A stretch of 23,665 nucleotides of DNA from Fimiplasma intestinipullorum (GCA_018715065.1 DVMJ01000004.1:1-23665), one strand, 5' to 3'; counted from the stretch's first letter, positions 15,426 through 22,924 are shown. A program made the numbers and translations. The notes: generated from the letters alone by a model not told the origin.

Positions 15426-15604
15426 AAGAGTGCGCGTGAAAGCTGATTGACATAGACGTCGGTCGAGTCCATGACATGCAGAAGATCCGGGTCGAAAAAT
15501 TCACTGGCTGTTTCCAGATCCAGCTCATGCTGCTGGTTTGTTTCTAACCCGATAATATGTCCGCGTGCATCTCTTTTAATGCATGTAATTCTTTCTTTTT
15601 TCAT
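15401..15604 (-). CDS. Small DUF3892-like protein
   Basis: 67 residues from the ATG at 15604, which has GGAGGTG 6 nt upstream; a longer frame exists but starts in front of that site. The pattern ITCIKRDARGHIIGLE, a middle acidic EAS-like helix and a final small basic segment resembles the DUF3892 family (short proteins of unknown function in Bacillota with a beta-hairpin followed by residues that bind something unknown). The link is from pattern only. No transmembrane segment. It converges on the 198-residue membrane gene and shares its terminator. Confidence 0.6.
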   Translation of the reverse strand: MKKERITCIKRDARGHIIGLETNQQHELDLETASEFFDPDLLHVMDSTDVYVNQLSRALLKKDPSNH

Positions 15605-15658
15605 AACTGCACCTCCATGCTTAGTGTGCGCCATTTTTCATTTTTTTTACAGATTTTC

Positions 15659-15687
15659 TTTTTCTTTTAGTTATCTTTTGGTATAAT
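15659..15687 (+). promoter_or_regulatory. Predicted promoter of ridA
   Basis: Consensus extended -10 TGGTATAAT (TATAAT at 15682-15687) with only a T-rich, poor -35. Confidence 0.6.
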
Positions 15688-15709
15688 AGAATTAAATGGA
15701 GGTGTTAGT

Positions 15710-16090
15710 GTGAAAGAAAGAATTCTAACTGATAAAGCACCGGGTGCCATTGGACCATATAGTCAAGGCATGAAGGTAGGGGACTTAATCTTTTTTTCAG
15801 GACAAATCCCTTTGGATCCAAAAACAGGCGAAATGCCTGCAGGAATTGAAGCACAGACAAAACAGTCTTTAGAAAATGTCAAAGGTTTATTAGAGAGTCA
15901 GGGGCTGAGTTTTGCGGATGTAGTGAAGACGACCGTTTACCTTGATAGTATGGATGATTTTGGAACCATGAATGACATTTATGCGACCTATTTTGTAGAG
16001 CCATATCCTGCAAGATCTGCAGTAGAAGTTGCGAAACTACCAAAAGGCGCTCTGGTCGAGGTAGAAGTCATTGCTTATACTGGAAAATAA
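15710..16090 (+). CDS. ridA: RidA family enamine/imine deaminase
   Basis: 126 residues, exactly the family size. RidA is a trimer that hydrolyses reactive 2-aminoacrylate and other enamines or imines formed by PLP enzymes. APGAIGPYSQG at residues 10-20, FFSGQIPLDP near 28, TTVYL near 74 and YPARSAVEV near 103, with the conserved Arg105-type residue, are all present. The start is GTG, fixed by GGAGGTG 5 nt upstream. The stop overlaps the terminator stem. Confidence 0.95.
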   Translation: MKERILTDKAPGAIGPYSQGMKVGDLIFFSGQIPLDPKTGEMPAGIEAQTKQSLENVKGLLESQGLSFADVVKTTVYLDSMDDFGTMNDIYATYFVEPYPARSAVEVAKLPKGALVEVEVIAYTGK

Positions 16091-16112
16091 AAAGAGCGCC
16101 AGCTCTTTTTTT
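16089..16112 (+). terminator. Terminator of ridA
   Basis: A 9-bp stem (16089-16097 with 16102-16110), GCCA loop and T-run. The TAA of ridA overlaps the stem start. Confidence 0.88.
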
Positions 16113-16172
16113 GCTTATGGTCTAACGCCTATCGATATTGTGGCACCGCATCCCGGGGGAGGATGTGATATC

Positions 16173-16556
16173 GTGATGGGTCAGCAGGTCTATCATGATC
16201 CGGCTTCGGCACCGGGAACCTTCATGGAAAGCTTATGTTTGAAAAATGGGACAACCCTGGAAGGCAGTTATGCCTCGAGTGGTTATTTGCTGGAGGGCAG
16301 TTATAAACGTCCAATTTATATAGGGGGTAGCTGTAATCAAATTTTTATCCCAACCAGTTCACCGAAAGATGATCATTGTACCTGGCTTAGTTTAAATTAT
16401 TGTTTAAAGGCGCCTTTAGAGGCCTATAATAATTTAGGGTATAGAAAAATAAGTGCGCGTTGTTGGCAAAAACATGTAAGTGACGGCATTCGCTTACAGT
16501 ATGCCATTTTTAGACAAAAAGAAAGGACAGATGAGCATGTTGAGAATTTTAATTAA
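16173..16556 (+). CDS. ComK-like competence transcription factor
   Basis: About 127 residues from GTG 16173 (or ATG 16176), both downstream of GGGGGAGG; spacing is long and the start is uncertain, with the frame open upstream to 16071. Matches to ComK are SLCLKNG, then the SYEGR-like segment, KRPIYIGGS, QIFIPTSSP (ComK: FPT-SP) and CTWLSLNY (ComK: CxWIS), in the right order and spacing. It lacks the ~40 N-terminal and C-terminal residues of B. subtilis ComK. ComK activates DNA-uptake genes by binding AT-boxes, and MecA/ClpCP normally controls it. The end overlaps the next gene by 20 bp. The GGGGGAGG lies in a hairpin (16147-16167). Confidence 0.7.
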   Translation: MMGQQVYHDPASAPGTFMESLCLKNGTTLEGSYASSGYLLEGSYKRPIYIGGSCNQIFIPTSSPKDDHCTWLSLNYCLKAPLEAYNNLGYRKISARCWQKHVSDGIRLQYAIFRQKERTDEHVENFN

Positions 16557-17085
16557 TCCTGCTCATGGTGGAAATGACTTGGGGCATCGATCTTTTCAGG
16601 CTTACAGCTTGATTTGCGAGAAAGACTATGTACTTCGTTTATCCCAAAAACAGCAGGAAAGTCTAAAGGAGGCTGGCGCTCAGGTATTTTTAACACGGGA
16701 CAGGGACGTAGCGATGTCAATTCCGAGCCGTCTGGCAATGACTGATCAAATGGATGTGTTTATTTCAAACCATTTAAATATGGGGCGTAAGCGGGGCATC
16801 GAGATTTATTATTCCGTTCATTCTGACGGCAAGCTTGCGAACCGATTGAAAAAAGGGTTTGAAGAGAAAGGCTTTTTAGTTCGGCAGTGCCATGCTCGCA
16901 GTATGACAAATGATAAAAATGAAGACTACTATCCATTGCTGAAGGATTCAAAGGCTAAAGAAAGCGTCATGATCATGTATGGTTATGTGGATAGCGATGA
17001 TATATCGCGTCTGATGACCTGTGAAAATGAGTATACAGAGATCGTGACCGATGCGATCATGCAAACGCAAACCGTTCAGGTGTGA
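16537..17085 (+). CDS. Amidase_3-fold protein with altered catalytic residue, no signal peptide
   Basis: 182 residues from ATG 16537, which has AAAGGA 9 nt upstream; ATG 16531 is 3 nt from it. It follows N-acetylmuramoyl-L-alanine amidase 3: zinc ligands His10 (NPAHGG), Glu28 (CEKDY) and His79 (SNHLN) are present, and FLTRDRD near 51 is typical. At the usual catalytic glutamate (LVExGF), the protein reads IMYGY, so Met147 replaces Glu. There is no signal peptide, membrane segment or wall-binding repeat, so it should be cytosolic unless released by lysis, or secreted in another way. Translation is coupled to the ComK-like gene by a 20-bp overlap. It may be a peptidoglycan-fragment binder or an unusual amidase. 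Confidence 0.8.
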   Translation: MLRILINPAHGGNDLGHRSFQAYSLICEKDYVLRLSQKQQESLKEAGAQVFLTRDRDVAMSIPSRLAMTDQMDVFISNHLNMGRKRGIEIYYSVHSDGKLANRLKKGFEEKGFLVRQCHARSMTNDKNEDYYPLLKDSKAKESVMIMYGYVDSDDISRLMTCENEYTEIVTDAIMQTQTVQV

Positions 17086-17110
17086 GGACAGCTTAGGCTG
17101 TCCTTTTTTT
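17086..17110 (+). terminator. Terminator of the comK-like/amidase pair
   Basis: A 7-bp perfect stem (17086-17092 with 17097-17103), TTAG loop and seven T. It begins on the base after the amidase stop. Confidence 0.9.
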
Positions 17111-17177
17111 GGCGTGCTCTTTTTTAATCGACAAAATCAACACTTACCTTCTGCGATAATCAGTTGAGAGGGTCTAA

Positions 17178-17192
17178 GTCGCAGCTTGCGAC
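17178..17192. repeat. Perfect 6-bp inverted repeat upstream of a small membrane gene
   Basis: GTCGCA, a 3-nt spacer and TGCGAC. It lies just before a TAGAAT (17194-17199) and 20 nt before the gene's ATG. It could be an operator or a small 5'UTR hairpin. A more distant extended -10 (GATAAT, 17155-17160) would put it within the transcript. Confidence 0.45.
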
Positions 17193-17211
17193 ATAGAATA
17201 GAGTGGTGATC

Positions 17212-17409
17212 ATGGTGAGAAAGTGGGTCCTTTTTCTTTTTGGTTTAATCTTTTTTTTAGAGGGAATAATCACAATAGGCCTGTATTTATGGCTGATTCG
17301 TCCTTTGAGCTTGCTGCGTGTCATGCGTTCAAAGGAATTTTTGGAAATCATTTTTGGCCTCTTTCTCATCTATATGGCCATAGGAAGAAGGGATGATCAT
17401 GAAAGTTAA
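17212..17409 (+). CDS. Small 2-TM membrane protein
   Basis: 65 residues from ATG 17212; GTG 17203 and GTG 17215 are alternatives and the ribosome site (GGTGAT) is ambiguous. Two hydrophobic segments near 6-25 and 42-56 are linked by a short basic loop with RPLSLLRVMRSKE. No family recognised. The last 11 bp overlap the following yjbA-like gene, so it is cotranscribed and translationally coupled. Confidence 0.6.
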   Translation: MVRKWVLFLFGLIFFLEGIITIGLYLWLIRPLSLLRVMRSKEFLEIIFGLFLIYMAIGRRDDHES

Positions 17410-17980
17410 ACAGATTTTAGTCAACTGGTCAATGGACGATGAGGAGCTCTGGGAACCTTATGAGTGGGAAGATGACGATGATCTGGAGATGCTCAGTGAG
17501 ATCACTTGTCTGCATGTCAGTGAGGCTTGTATGCAGGATCTGGTCTATGGACAGCTAAAGATGGTTTCACCGGTGGATACGCTTTGCGTTTTCAGTGATG
17601 GTATGCATGGGCTTGTCGCAGAGTTTGATGAGGAAGGGAAGCTGATCTATCGCAGTTTGCTTCTGTTTGAGTATCGTGAAACACTCAATACGCTGATTGC
17701 ACGACTGCCGCTGACAACGCTCACCTATCAGATCATGGATATGGCAGAACCTAAAGAGTATGGGCTGACGCGTCTTGAAAAAGAAAAAAAACAATTTGTC
17801 CTGGAAACATTGGATCATCTGTACCACTACCAGAAAGAACAGTTGACTTATCTTTATCGACAGTATTTTATTGAAAATTGTTCGGTAAAGCGCATGTATG
17901 AGAAGCTTTCGGATAAATTAAAAGAAGGGTACGCGCCCCTTCATGAGATGATCTATCACGATTTGCTTAAATATATTTAG
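17399..17980 (+). CDS. DUF3603 family protein (YjbA-like)
   Basis: 193 residues from ATG 17399, with AAGGG upstream; ATG 17393 is less well spaced. The N-terminal segment ILVNW, then YEWEDDDDLEML, and a C-terminal segment EYGLTRLEKEKKQF near residue 123 match the DUF3603 pattern (VNW, HEW..D..ELLD, GLTRxER..K). Relatives such as B. subtilis YjbA are longer (about 250 residues), so the middle is short here. Function unknown, cytosolic, no membrane segment. In B. subtilis yjbA lies beside trpS, as it does here with one gene between. Its 3' end overlaps the opposing hdeD-like gene by 14 bp. Confidence 0.72.
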   Translation: MKVKQILVNWSMDDEELWEPYEWEDDDDLEMLSEITCLHVSEACMQDLVYGQLKMVSPVDTLCVFSDGMHGLVAEFDEEGKLIYRSLLLFEYRETLNTLIARLPLTTLTYQIMDMAEPKEYGLTRLEKEKKQFVLETLDHLYHYQKEQLTYLYRQYFIENCSVKRMYEKLSDKLKEGYAPLHEMIYHDLLKYI

Positions 17981-18440
17981 TCCAGACAAGAAGTTCCACG
18001 ATGCCATCGAAGATCAGGATGATGCCTAAAAGCGTGAAGAGATTGATGACTGCGCCAAAAGGATCGAGGAGCAGCAGTACACCCAGGATAGTCAGCAGTA
18101 AAGCAAAGATGAATGGCATATAGGTAACTTCACGGATCTTCCAGGAGCGGACGAGCTTACCAACACCATCGATGGTAATGATGCTCCCTAAAACGATTGG
18201 AATGATCGAGAGAATCGCTGTTGGCGCGACCAGGCAGATTAGCCCGAACAAGAATAGACCGGCTGAGCTGATGAGGTCCGCATCCATTTGATGCAGCTGA
18301 TAATCCTGATAGAGTCGATAACCGCCTAAAAACAGGGCGAGCATACCAACGACCCGGCAAATCAGGGTGCTCGAAGCGACTGGAAAAAGCACAAAGATAA
18401 AGCCTAAGATCAAATAAAGCCAAGGGCTGTATCGTCGCAT
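17967..18440 (-). CDS. HdeD/DUF308-like membrane protein
   Basis: 157 residues from the ATG at 18440, which follows AAAGGAGGT closely; the upstream ATG at 18458 precedes that site. Six hydrophobic helices arranged as three hairpins, with the repeated glycine/proline-rich pattern of HdeD-type proteins (segments near 9-26, 31-47, 63-78, 82-99, 113-129 and 135-153). In E. coli the homolog is linked to acid resistance; the role in Bacillota is not known. It overlaps the opposing yjbA-like gene at the 3' end with no terminator visible between them. Confidence 0.75.
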   Translation of the reverse strand: MRRYSPWLYLILGFIFVLFPVASSTLICRVVGMLALFLGGYRLYQDYQLHQMDADLISSAGLFLFGLICLVAPTAILSIIPIVLGSIITIDGVGKLVRSWKIREVTYMPFIFALLLTILGVLLLLDPFGAVINLFTLLGIILIFDGIVELLVWTKYI

Positions 18441-18462
18441 AAAATGACCTCCTTTCATAGAT

Positions 18463-18493
18463 AGTATAGCACAAACAAGTGGTTTTCAGTCAA
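18463..18493 (-). promoter_or_regulatory. Predicted promoter of the hdeD-like gene
   Basis: On the minus strand TTGACT (18488-18493), 19-bp spacer and TATACT (18463-18468). Confidence 0.5.
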
Positions 18494-18521
18494 AAAACAA
18501 AGGGAATCGTCAGGATTCCCT
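18492..18521 (-). terminator. Terminator of trpS
   Basis: An 8-bp perfect stem (18501-18508 with 18514-18521) followed on the minus strand by TTGTTTTTT. The TAG of trpS (18520-18522) overlaps the stem base. Confidence 0.85.
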
Positions 18522-19506
18522 ATTTGTAGATCGTAATACCGATCTTTCTTTCTACCTTAGCCAACGTTTTTCTGGCAACCGGTGTCGCTTTGCGCGCCCC
18601 TTCTTTGAGGATATCATCAATGTAGCTTCCCTGGGTCACTTCTTTGTAACGGGTCTGGATATCTGTCAGATATTGACCGACGATCTCAGCCAGATCCTTT
18701 TTAAAGGTACCGTAACCGGCCCCGACATAGCGCTGTTCCAGTTCTGGAATGGTCCTGCCTGATAAAGAAGCATAGATCTCTAACAGATTGGAGATGCCCG
18801 GCTTGTTTTCAGGGTCAAAACGGATCGAGCCTTCACTGTCCGTCACCGCCGACATGATCTTTTTCTTGGAGAGATTGACATCATCCAGAATATAGATGCA
18901 GCCCTTACCATCCGAAGAGGACTTAGACATTTTTTTGGTTGGATTCTGCAGATCCATGATGCGGCCACCGACTTTAGCGACCAATGGTTCAGGCAGAACG
19001 AAAGTCTCACTATAACGTCGGTTGAAACGATCGGCCAGATCACGTGTCAATTCAACATGCTGTTTCTGATCTTCACCGACAGGGACATATTGTGGATTAT
19101 AAAGAAGGATATCGGCAGCCATCAGCGTTGGATAGACATAGATGCCTGTCCCGATGCTTTCTCCTTTGGCAGCCTTATCTTTATACTGGGTCATGCGATA
19201 GAGCTCACCCATGCCTGAAAGGCAAGTCATATACCAACCGAGCTGTGCATGCTCATGCACATCGGACTGCAGGAAGAGGGTCACTTTTTCTGGATCCAGA
19301 CCGGCGGCCAGATAAATGGCAATCAGATCCCGGGTATTCTTGCGTAATTCTTTAGGTTCCTGTGTGATGGTCATTGAATGCAGATTGGCGATGAAGATGA
19401 ACATTTCATATTCATCCTGATAGCTGATAAAAGGTTTAATGGCGCCAATGTAATTTCCTAATGTGACGCGTCCTGTTGGCTTGATGCCACTTAACATTCT
19501 TTCCAT
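18520..19506 (-). CDS. trpS: Tryptophan--tRNA ligase
   Basis: 328 residues, standard for bacterial TrpRS, which charges tRNA-Trp in the cytosol. The class I signature appears as TLGNYIGA at residues 15-22 (HIGH equivalent) and as KKMSKS at 191-196. GTGIYVYPTLMAADILLY near 119, and VPVGEDQKQHVE near 141, are the tryptophan/tRNA site segments. GGGAGG precedes the ATG. Expression is governed by the tryptophan T-box in the 5' leader. Monocistronic. Confidence 0.98.
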   Translation of the reverse strand: MERMLSGIKPTGRVTLGNYIGAIKPFISYQDEYEMFIFIANLHSMTITQEPKELRKNTRDLIAIYLAAGLDPEKVTLFLQSDVHEHAQLGWYMTCLSGMGELYRMTQYKDKAAKGESIGTGIYVYPTLMAADILLYNPQYVPVGEDQKQHVELTRDLADRFNRRYSETFVLPEPLVAKVGGRIMDLQNPTKKMSKSSSDGKGCIYILDDVNLSKKKIMSAVTDSEGSIRFDPENKPGISNLLEIYASLSGRTIPELEQRYVGAGYGTFKKDLAEIVGQYLTDIQTRYKEVTQGSYIDDILKEGARKATPVARKTLAKVERKIGITIYK

Positions 19507-19791
19507 ATTTTTTCCTCCCTTTTAGAAAAGCAAATCGGAAATAAAAAACACTTCCTCCTGCAAAGGACGAAGTGATCGTTGTGCCACCTTTTTGGGTTTG
19601 TTTTCTCGAGATACAAACATATCTCTAGCCCGTTAACGCTGGCTTGCGGCTCGACTACTGCTCGTTCATCTCGCAACTATAAGGCCCATTCACACTCACG
19701 TCATCATTTCGTTCCACCAACCCGAAATTCTCTAGAGATGCCCGGTGCGTGCTACTCTTCCTTAATCATCGTATTTGCTTTCTGTAATTTT
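19507..19791 (-). ncRNA. Tryptophan-specific T-box leader of trpS
   Basis: Read on the minus strand, the leader has the stem I elements AGAGA and GGTTGGTGG, then GAA-TGG-GCCTT, where TGG (19686-19688) occupies the specifier position and is the Trp codon. It has a stem III-like hairpin (CTAGAGATA / TATCTCGAG), the T-box GGTGGCAC (19581-19588) and the alternative terminator. The antiterminator pairs AAAGG with TCCTT. Uncharged tRNA-Trp would stabilise the antiterminator and allow trpS transcription. The codon assignment agrees with the downstream enzyme. Confidence 0.93.
19543..19574 (-). terminator. T-box attenuator terminator
   Basis: CACTTC-TCCT pairs with AGGA-GAAGTG across one mismatch (19549-19574), followed on the minus strand by six T (19543-19548). 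The TCCT part also belongs to the competing antiterminator. Confidence 0.88.
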
Positions 19792-19820
19792 AGTTTAGCA
19801 CTGGCCTTGACACTTGTCAA
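19792..19820 (-). promoter_or_regulatory. Predicted promoter of the trpS leader
   Basis: On the minus strand a perfect TTGACA (19815-19820), 17-bp spacer and TAAACT (19792-19797). Confidence 0.75.
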
Positions 19821-19886
19821 TAAAAATGGGAAAATAAAAATATTAGGAATGTTAAGCTAATTCACATTAAGTTTATTTTTCACGGA

Positions 19887-19892
19887 TATAAT
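19887..19892 (+). promoter_or_regulatory. Candidate -10 of the spx promoter
   Basis: TATAAT 70 nt before spx; no good -35 is seen. The leader between holds a small hairpin (CATCT / AGATG, near 19921-19938) before the AAGGAG ribosome site. Confidence 0.4.
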
Positions 19893-19961
19893 GATTGTCA
19901 TAGAATAAAGAGTCGTCATACCATCTTAAATATTAGATGATGAAAAAAAGGAGCTGGTAAT

Positions 19962-20399
19962 ATGATAAGAATCTATACTGCACCTAGCTGCGCTTCCTGT
20001 CGTAAGGTTAAATCATGGCTAAAAGAACATAATATTGCTTATGTTGAGAAGAATATATTTTCTACCATTTTACGTAAGGAGGAGTTAAGGGAACTATTGG
20101 AACGTTCTGAAAATGGGACAGATGACATTATTTCAAAGCGTTCCAAGGTGATTAAAGAGGGAAATGTGGATCTGGAGTCAATGACGGTCAATGAGCTGAT
20201 CCAGTTTATTCAGGATCATCCGTCTGTCTTAAAACGTCCGATCATTATGGATGAACGACGTTTCCAGGTCGGCTATAACTCGGAAGAGATCCGAGCCTTT
20301 ATTCCGCGTGAATTAAGACATCTGGCTGATTGTGAAAACACCAAATGTCCGCCTTTTGAAAAATTGAAGATCAAAGAAAAAGTTTCTCCCTCAGCCTAA
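19962..20399 (+). CDS. spx: Spx-type transcriptional regulator (ArsC family)
   Basis: 145 residues. The redox switch CxxC is at Cys10 and Cys13 (CASC). ENGTDDIISKRSKV near residue 50 and RPIIMDERRFQVGYN near 92 are diagnostic of Spx, which binds the RNA polymerase alpha C-terminal domain and redirects transcription under disulfide stress; ArsC reductases differ here. AAGGAG precedes the ATG. The C-terminal tail (KEKVSPSA) is charged and short, which fits regulated proteolysis by ClpXP. No YjbH adaptor is visible here. Monocistronic. Confidence 0.93.
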   Translation: MIRIYTAPSCASCRKVKSWLKEHNIAYVEKNIFSTILRKEELRELLERSENGTDDIISKRSKVIKEGNVDLESMTVNELIQFIQDHPSVLKRPIIMDERRFQVGYNSEEIRAFIPRELRHLADCENTKCPPFEKLKIKEKVSPSA

Positions 20400-20400
20400 A

Positions 20401-20426
20401 GAACATCGATGACGATGTTCTTTTTT
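20401..20426 (+). terminator. Terminator of spx
   Basis: An 8-bp perfect stem (20401-20408 with 20413-20420), 4-nt loop and six T. It starts one base after the stop codon. Confidence 0.92.
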
Positions 20427-20464
20427 CATAGGTGCCTTCATAGCATGATAGCAGGAGGTGCAGT

Positions 20465-22924
20465 ATGGAAATAAAAACGAAAATGGGCTTGAGCCAGGAG
20501 GAAGCGCGCCGGCGCTTGAGGCGGGATGGCTACAATGTTCTCGAAGAAAAGAAAAAACCGCATCCGGCTGTGCTTTTTGTCAACCAACTGAAAGACCCGC
20601 TGGTATTGATCCTGTTAGTGGCGACTATCATGAGCATGCTCTTGGGAGAGGTCTTAGATGCCCTGATCATGATTGCCGTGGTCATGATCAATGCAGTGAT
20701 CGGCATCTGGCAGGAAATGAAGGCTGAACGTTCGCTGGCAGCCTTGCGGCAGCTGAATTCACCGACGGCACTTTGTTTGCGGGATGGGAAGCTGATCCAA
20801 ATTGACAGCCGGGAACTGGTCAGAGGGGACGTGGTCTACCTGCGGACAGGGACTTACATTCCGGCGGATATGACGCTTTTGGAAAGTCAGTCGCTGGCAG
20901 TCGATGAGTCCAGCCTGACAGGAGAAAGTGAGCATGTCAGTAAACGTCTGGGGGACGCGGTGTTCATGTCTACATATGTCACTTATGGCAGTGGCTGCGG
21001 CCGGGTGGAAAAGACCGGCATGCAGACGGAAATGGGACAGATTGCCAGCCTTTTGAATCACCGTGAACGTCAACTGACGCCATTAGAGCAACGGATGGCC
21101 AGCCTGAGTCAGAAGCTGGGCTTATTATGTTTAGGGATTTGTATAGGGATGTTTCTATTTGGATTGCTTCGCGGGCATGATTTCTTTGGCATGCTGCTGA
21201 CGGCAATCAGTCTCGCGGTGGCGGCCATTCCTGAAGGCCTGGTGGCCATTGTCAGCATTGTTTTGGCGCTTGGCACCGTGCGCATGGCCAAACAAAATGC
21301 CATCATGCGCCGGCTGGATGCCATTGAGAGCTTAGGCAGCGTGAATATGATCTGTTCGGATAAGACCGGGACGCTGACCCAAAACAAGATGCAGGTCGTG
21401 CGGACCTATCCGCATGTGACCGCCGAACTGAGCGAAGGGATGGTCCTTTGCAACAATGCAGTGGCATCCGAAAAGGGGTATCAGGGCAGTGCAACCGAAA
21501 AAGCATTGTTAGCATATTTTCAAAATGAAGACAAGCTGTCTGAACGCTATCCCCGTGTCAAGGAGTGGCCCTTTGATTCTGAACGTAAAAGAATGAGCAC
21601 GCTCCATCGTTATCAGGATCATTACCGTCTTTATACAAAGGGCGCCTTGGAAGTCGTGCTTGCACGCTGTGATTACGTCTTGCAGGAAGGGCGGGTCTGT
21701 ATCCTTGAGGAAAAGCATCTAGCGATGATTGAAAAGGCCGGCAATGACATGGCGGAAGCTGCCCTGCGTGTTTTGGCATTGGCTTTTCGGGATGTGATTG
21801 ACCCTGCAGATCAGCTCGAAGAGCATTTAGTATTTGTTGGCATGGTCGGGATGATCGATCCGCCGCGTCCGGAAGTGAAAGACTCGATTCGACAGTGTCG
21901 CCAGGCCGGTGTCGAAGTGACCATGATCACCGGTGATCATGAGAAGACGGCCTTTGCGATTGCTCGTGAACTGGATATCACTCATAATGTGCATCAGGTG
22001 ATGAACGGCGCGACCCTGGCGACGCTCAGCGACGAGGAGCTCTATCGCAAAGTCGCCTCGGTCCGGGTCTTTGCCAGAGTCAAGCCTTCTGATAAGGTGC
22101 GTATTGTCGAAGCCTGTCAAAAGCATGGCTGGCTTGTGGCCATGACCGGGGATGGGGTCAATGATGCGCCGGCTCTAAAAAAAGCTGATGTCGGGATCGC
22201 CATGGGAAAAACAGGTCTGGATGTTGCCAAGCAGGCCAGTGATATGGTCCTGGCTGATGATCATTTTGAAACCATTACGCGTGCCATTGAGGAAGGAAGG
22301 CATATCTATGGCAATATTCGCAAAGCGATCCTATATTTACTTTCCTGTAATTTAGGTGAGATCATGTCCATCTTTGGTGCTTTACTCTTTTTTGGTGAAG
22401 AGATGACCATTTTAACACCGGTCATGATCCTTTGGGTCAATCTGGTCACCGATTCTTTTCCGGCGCTGGCCTTAGGCGTTTTGCCTGAGTCAAACGACCT
22501 GATGAAAGAAAAGCCGCGCCCTAAAGAGGAAAGCTTATTCAGTCATGGCGGGCTTGTCTTCACGATCCTGAATGGACTGGTCATTGGACTGATGACACTG
22601 GTGGCTTTTCGCTATGGCCTGAATGAAAGTGAAAGCTGCGGACGCACGATGGCCTTCATGGTCTTGTCGCTCTCGCAGCTGGCGCATACTTTGAATCTGG
22701 TGAGTGAGAAAAAAAGCCTATTCCAGGAAAAAGGGGAAAGGCTGAAACTGGTTCTCATGGTGATCCTCGCTTTGACTGTTCTGCAGCTAGCCGTAGTGAA
22801 TCTCGGTATCTTCTGGCGGCTGTTAGGCACATTGCCGCTAAGCTTTGACCAATGGTGTGTGGTCATTGGTCTTGCTTTAAGTCTGATCGGGATCAATGAA
22901 TGTGTCAAATGGTTTGGTCGTTAA
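20465..22924 (+). CDS. P-type Ca2+-transporting ATPase (type IIA-like)
   Basis: 819 residues, with AGGAGGTG before the ATG. Motifs in order: TGES (152-155) in the actuator domain, PEGL (256-259) in TM4, phosphorylation motif DKTGTLT with Asp299, and MTGDGVNDAPALKKADVG in the hinge near 560. TM5 has NLGE (629-632) and TM6 has NLVTD (659-663). These supply Ca2+-site ligands (Glu257, Asn629, Glu632, Asn659, Asp663 by comparison with SERCA), so it likely exports Ca2+ at the cell membrane. The TM8 glutamate of SERCA site I is not evident, as in one-Ca2+ bacterial pumps. It stands alone between spx and yjbK. Confidence 0.93.
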   Translation: MEIKTKMGLSQEEARRRLRRDGYNVLEEKKKPHPAVLFVNQLKDPLVLILLVATIMSMLLGEVLDALIMIAVVMINAVIGIWQEMKAERSLAALRQLNSPTALCLRDGKLIQIDSRELVRGDVVYLRTGTYIPADMTLLESQSLAVDESSLTGESEHVSKRLGDAVFMSTYVTYGSGCGRVEKTGMQTEMGQIASLLNHRERQLTPLEQRMASLSQKLGLLCLGICIGMFLFGLLRGHDFFGMLLTAISLAVAAIPEGLVAIVSIVLALGTVRMAKQNAIMRRLDAIESLGSVNMICSDKTGTLTQNKMQVVRTYPHVTAELSEGMVLCNNAVASEKGYQGSATEKALLAYFQNEDKLSERYPRVKEWPFDSERKRMSTLHRYQDHYRLYTKGALEVVLARCDYVLQEGRVCILEEKHLAMIEKAGNDMAEAALRVLALAFRDVIDPADQLEEHLVFVGMVGMIDPPRPEVKDSIRQCRQAGVEVTMITGDHEKTAFAIARELDITHNVHQVMNGATLATLSDEELYRKVASVRVFARVKPSDKVRIVEACQKHGWLVAMTGDGVNDAPALKKADVGIAMGKTGLDVAKQASDMVLADDHFETITRAIEEGRHIYGNIRKAILYLLSCNLGEIMSIFGALLFFGEEMTILTPVMILWVNLVTDSFPALALGVLPESNDLMKEKPRPKEESLFSHGGLVFTILNGLVIGLMTLVAFRYGLNESESCGRTMAFMVLSLSQLAHTLNLVSEKKSLFQEKGERLKLVLMVILALTVLQLAVVNLGIFWRLLGTLPLSFDQWCVVIGLALSLIGINECVKWFGR

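Noticed and set aside
16071..16172. Upstream extension of the ComK-like frame
   Set aside because: It would start at a TTG inside ridA and run through the ridA terminator; GTG 16173 has a nearby GGGGGAGG. Some doubt remains because B. subtilis ComK has a longer N-terminus.
19579..19860. 93-residue plus-strand ORF
   Set aside because: It is the reverse of the structured T-box leader and its promoter.
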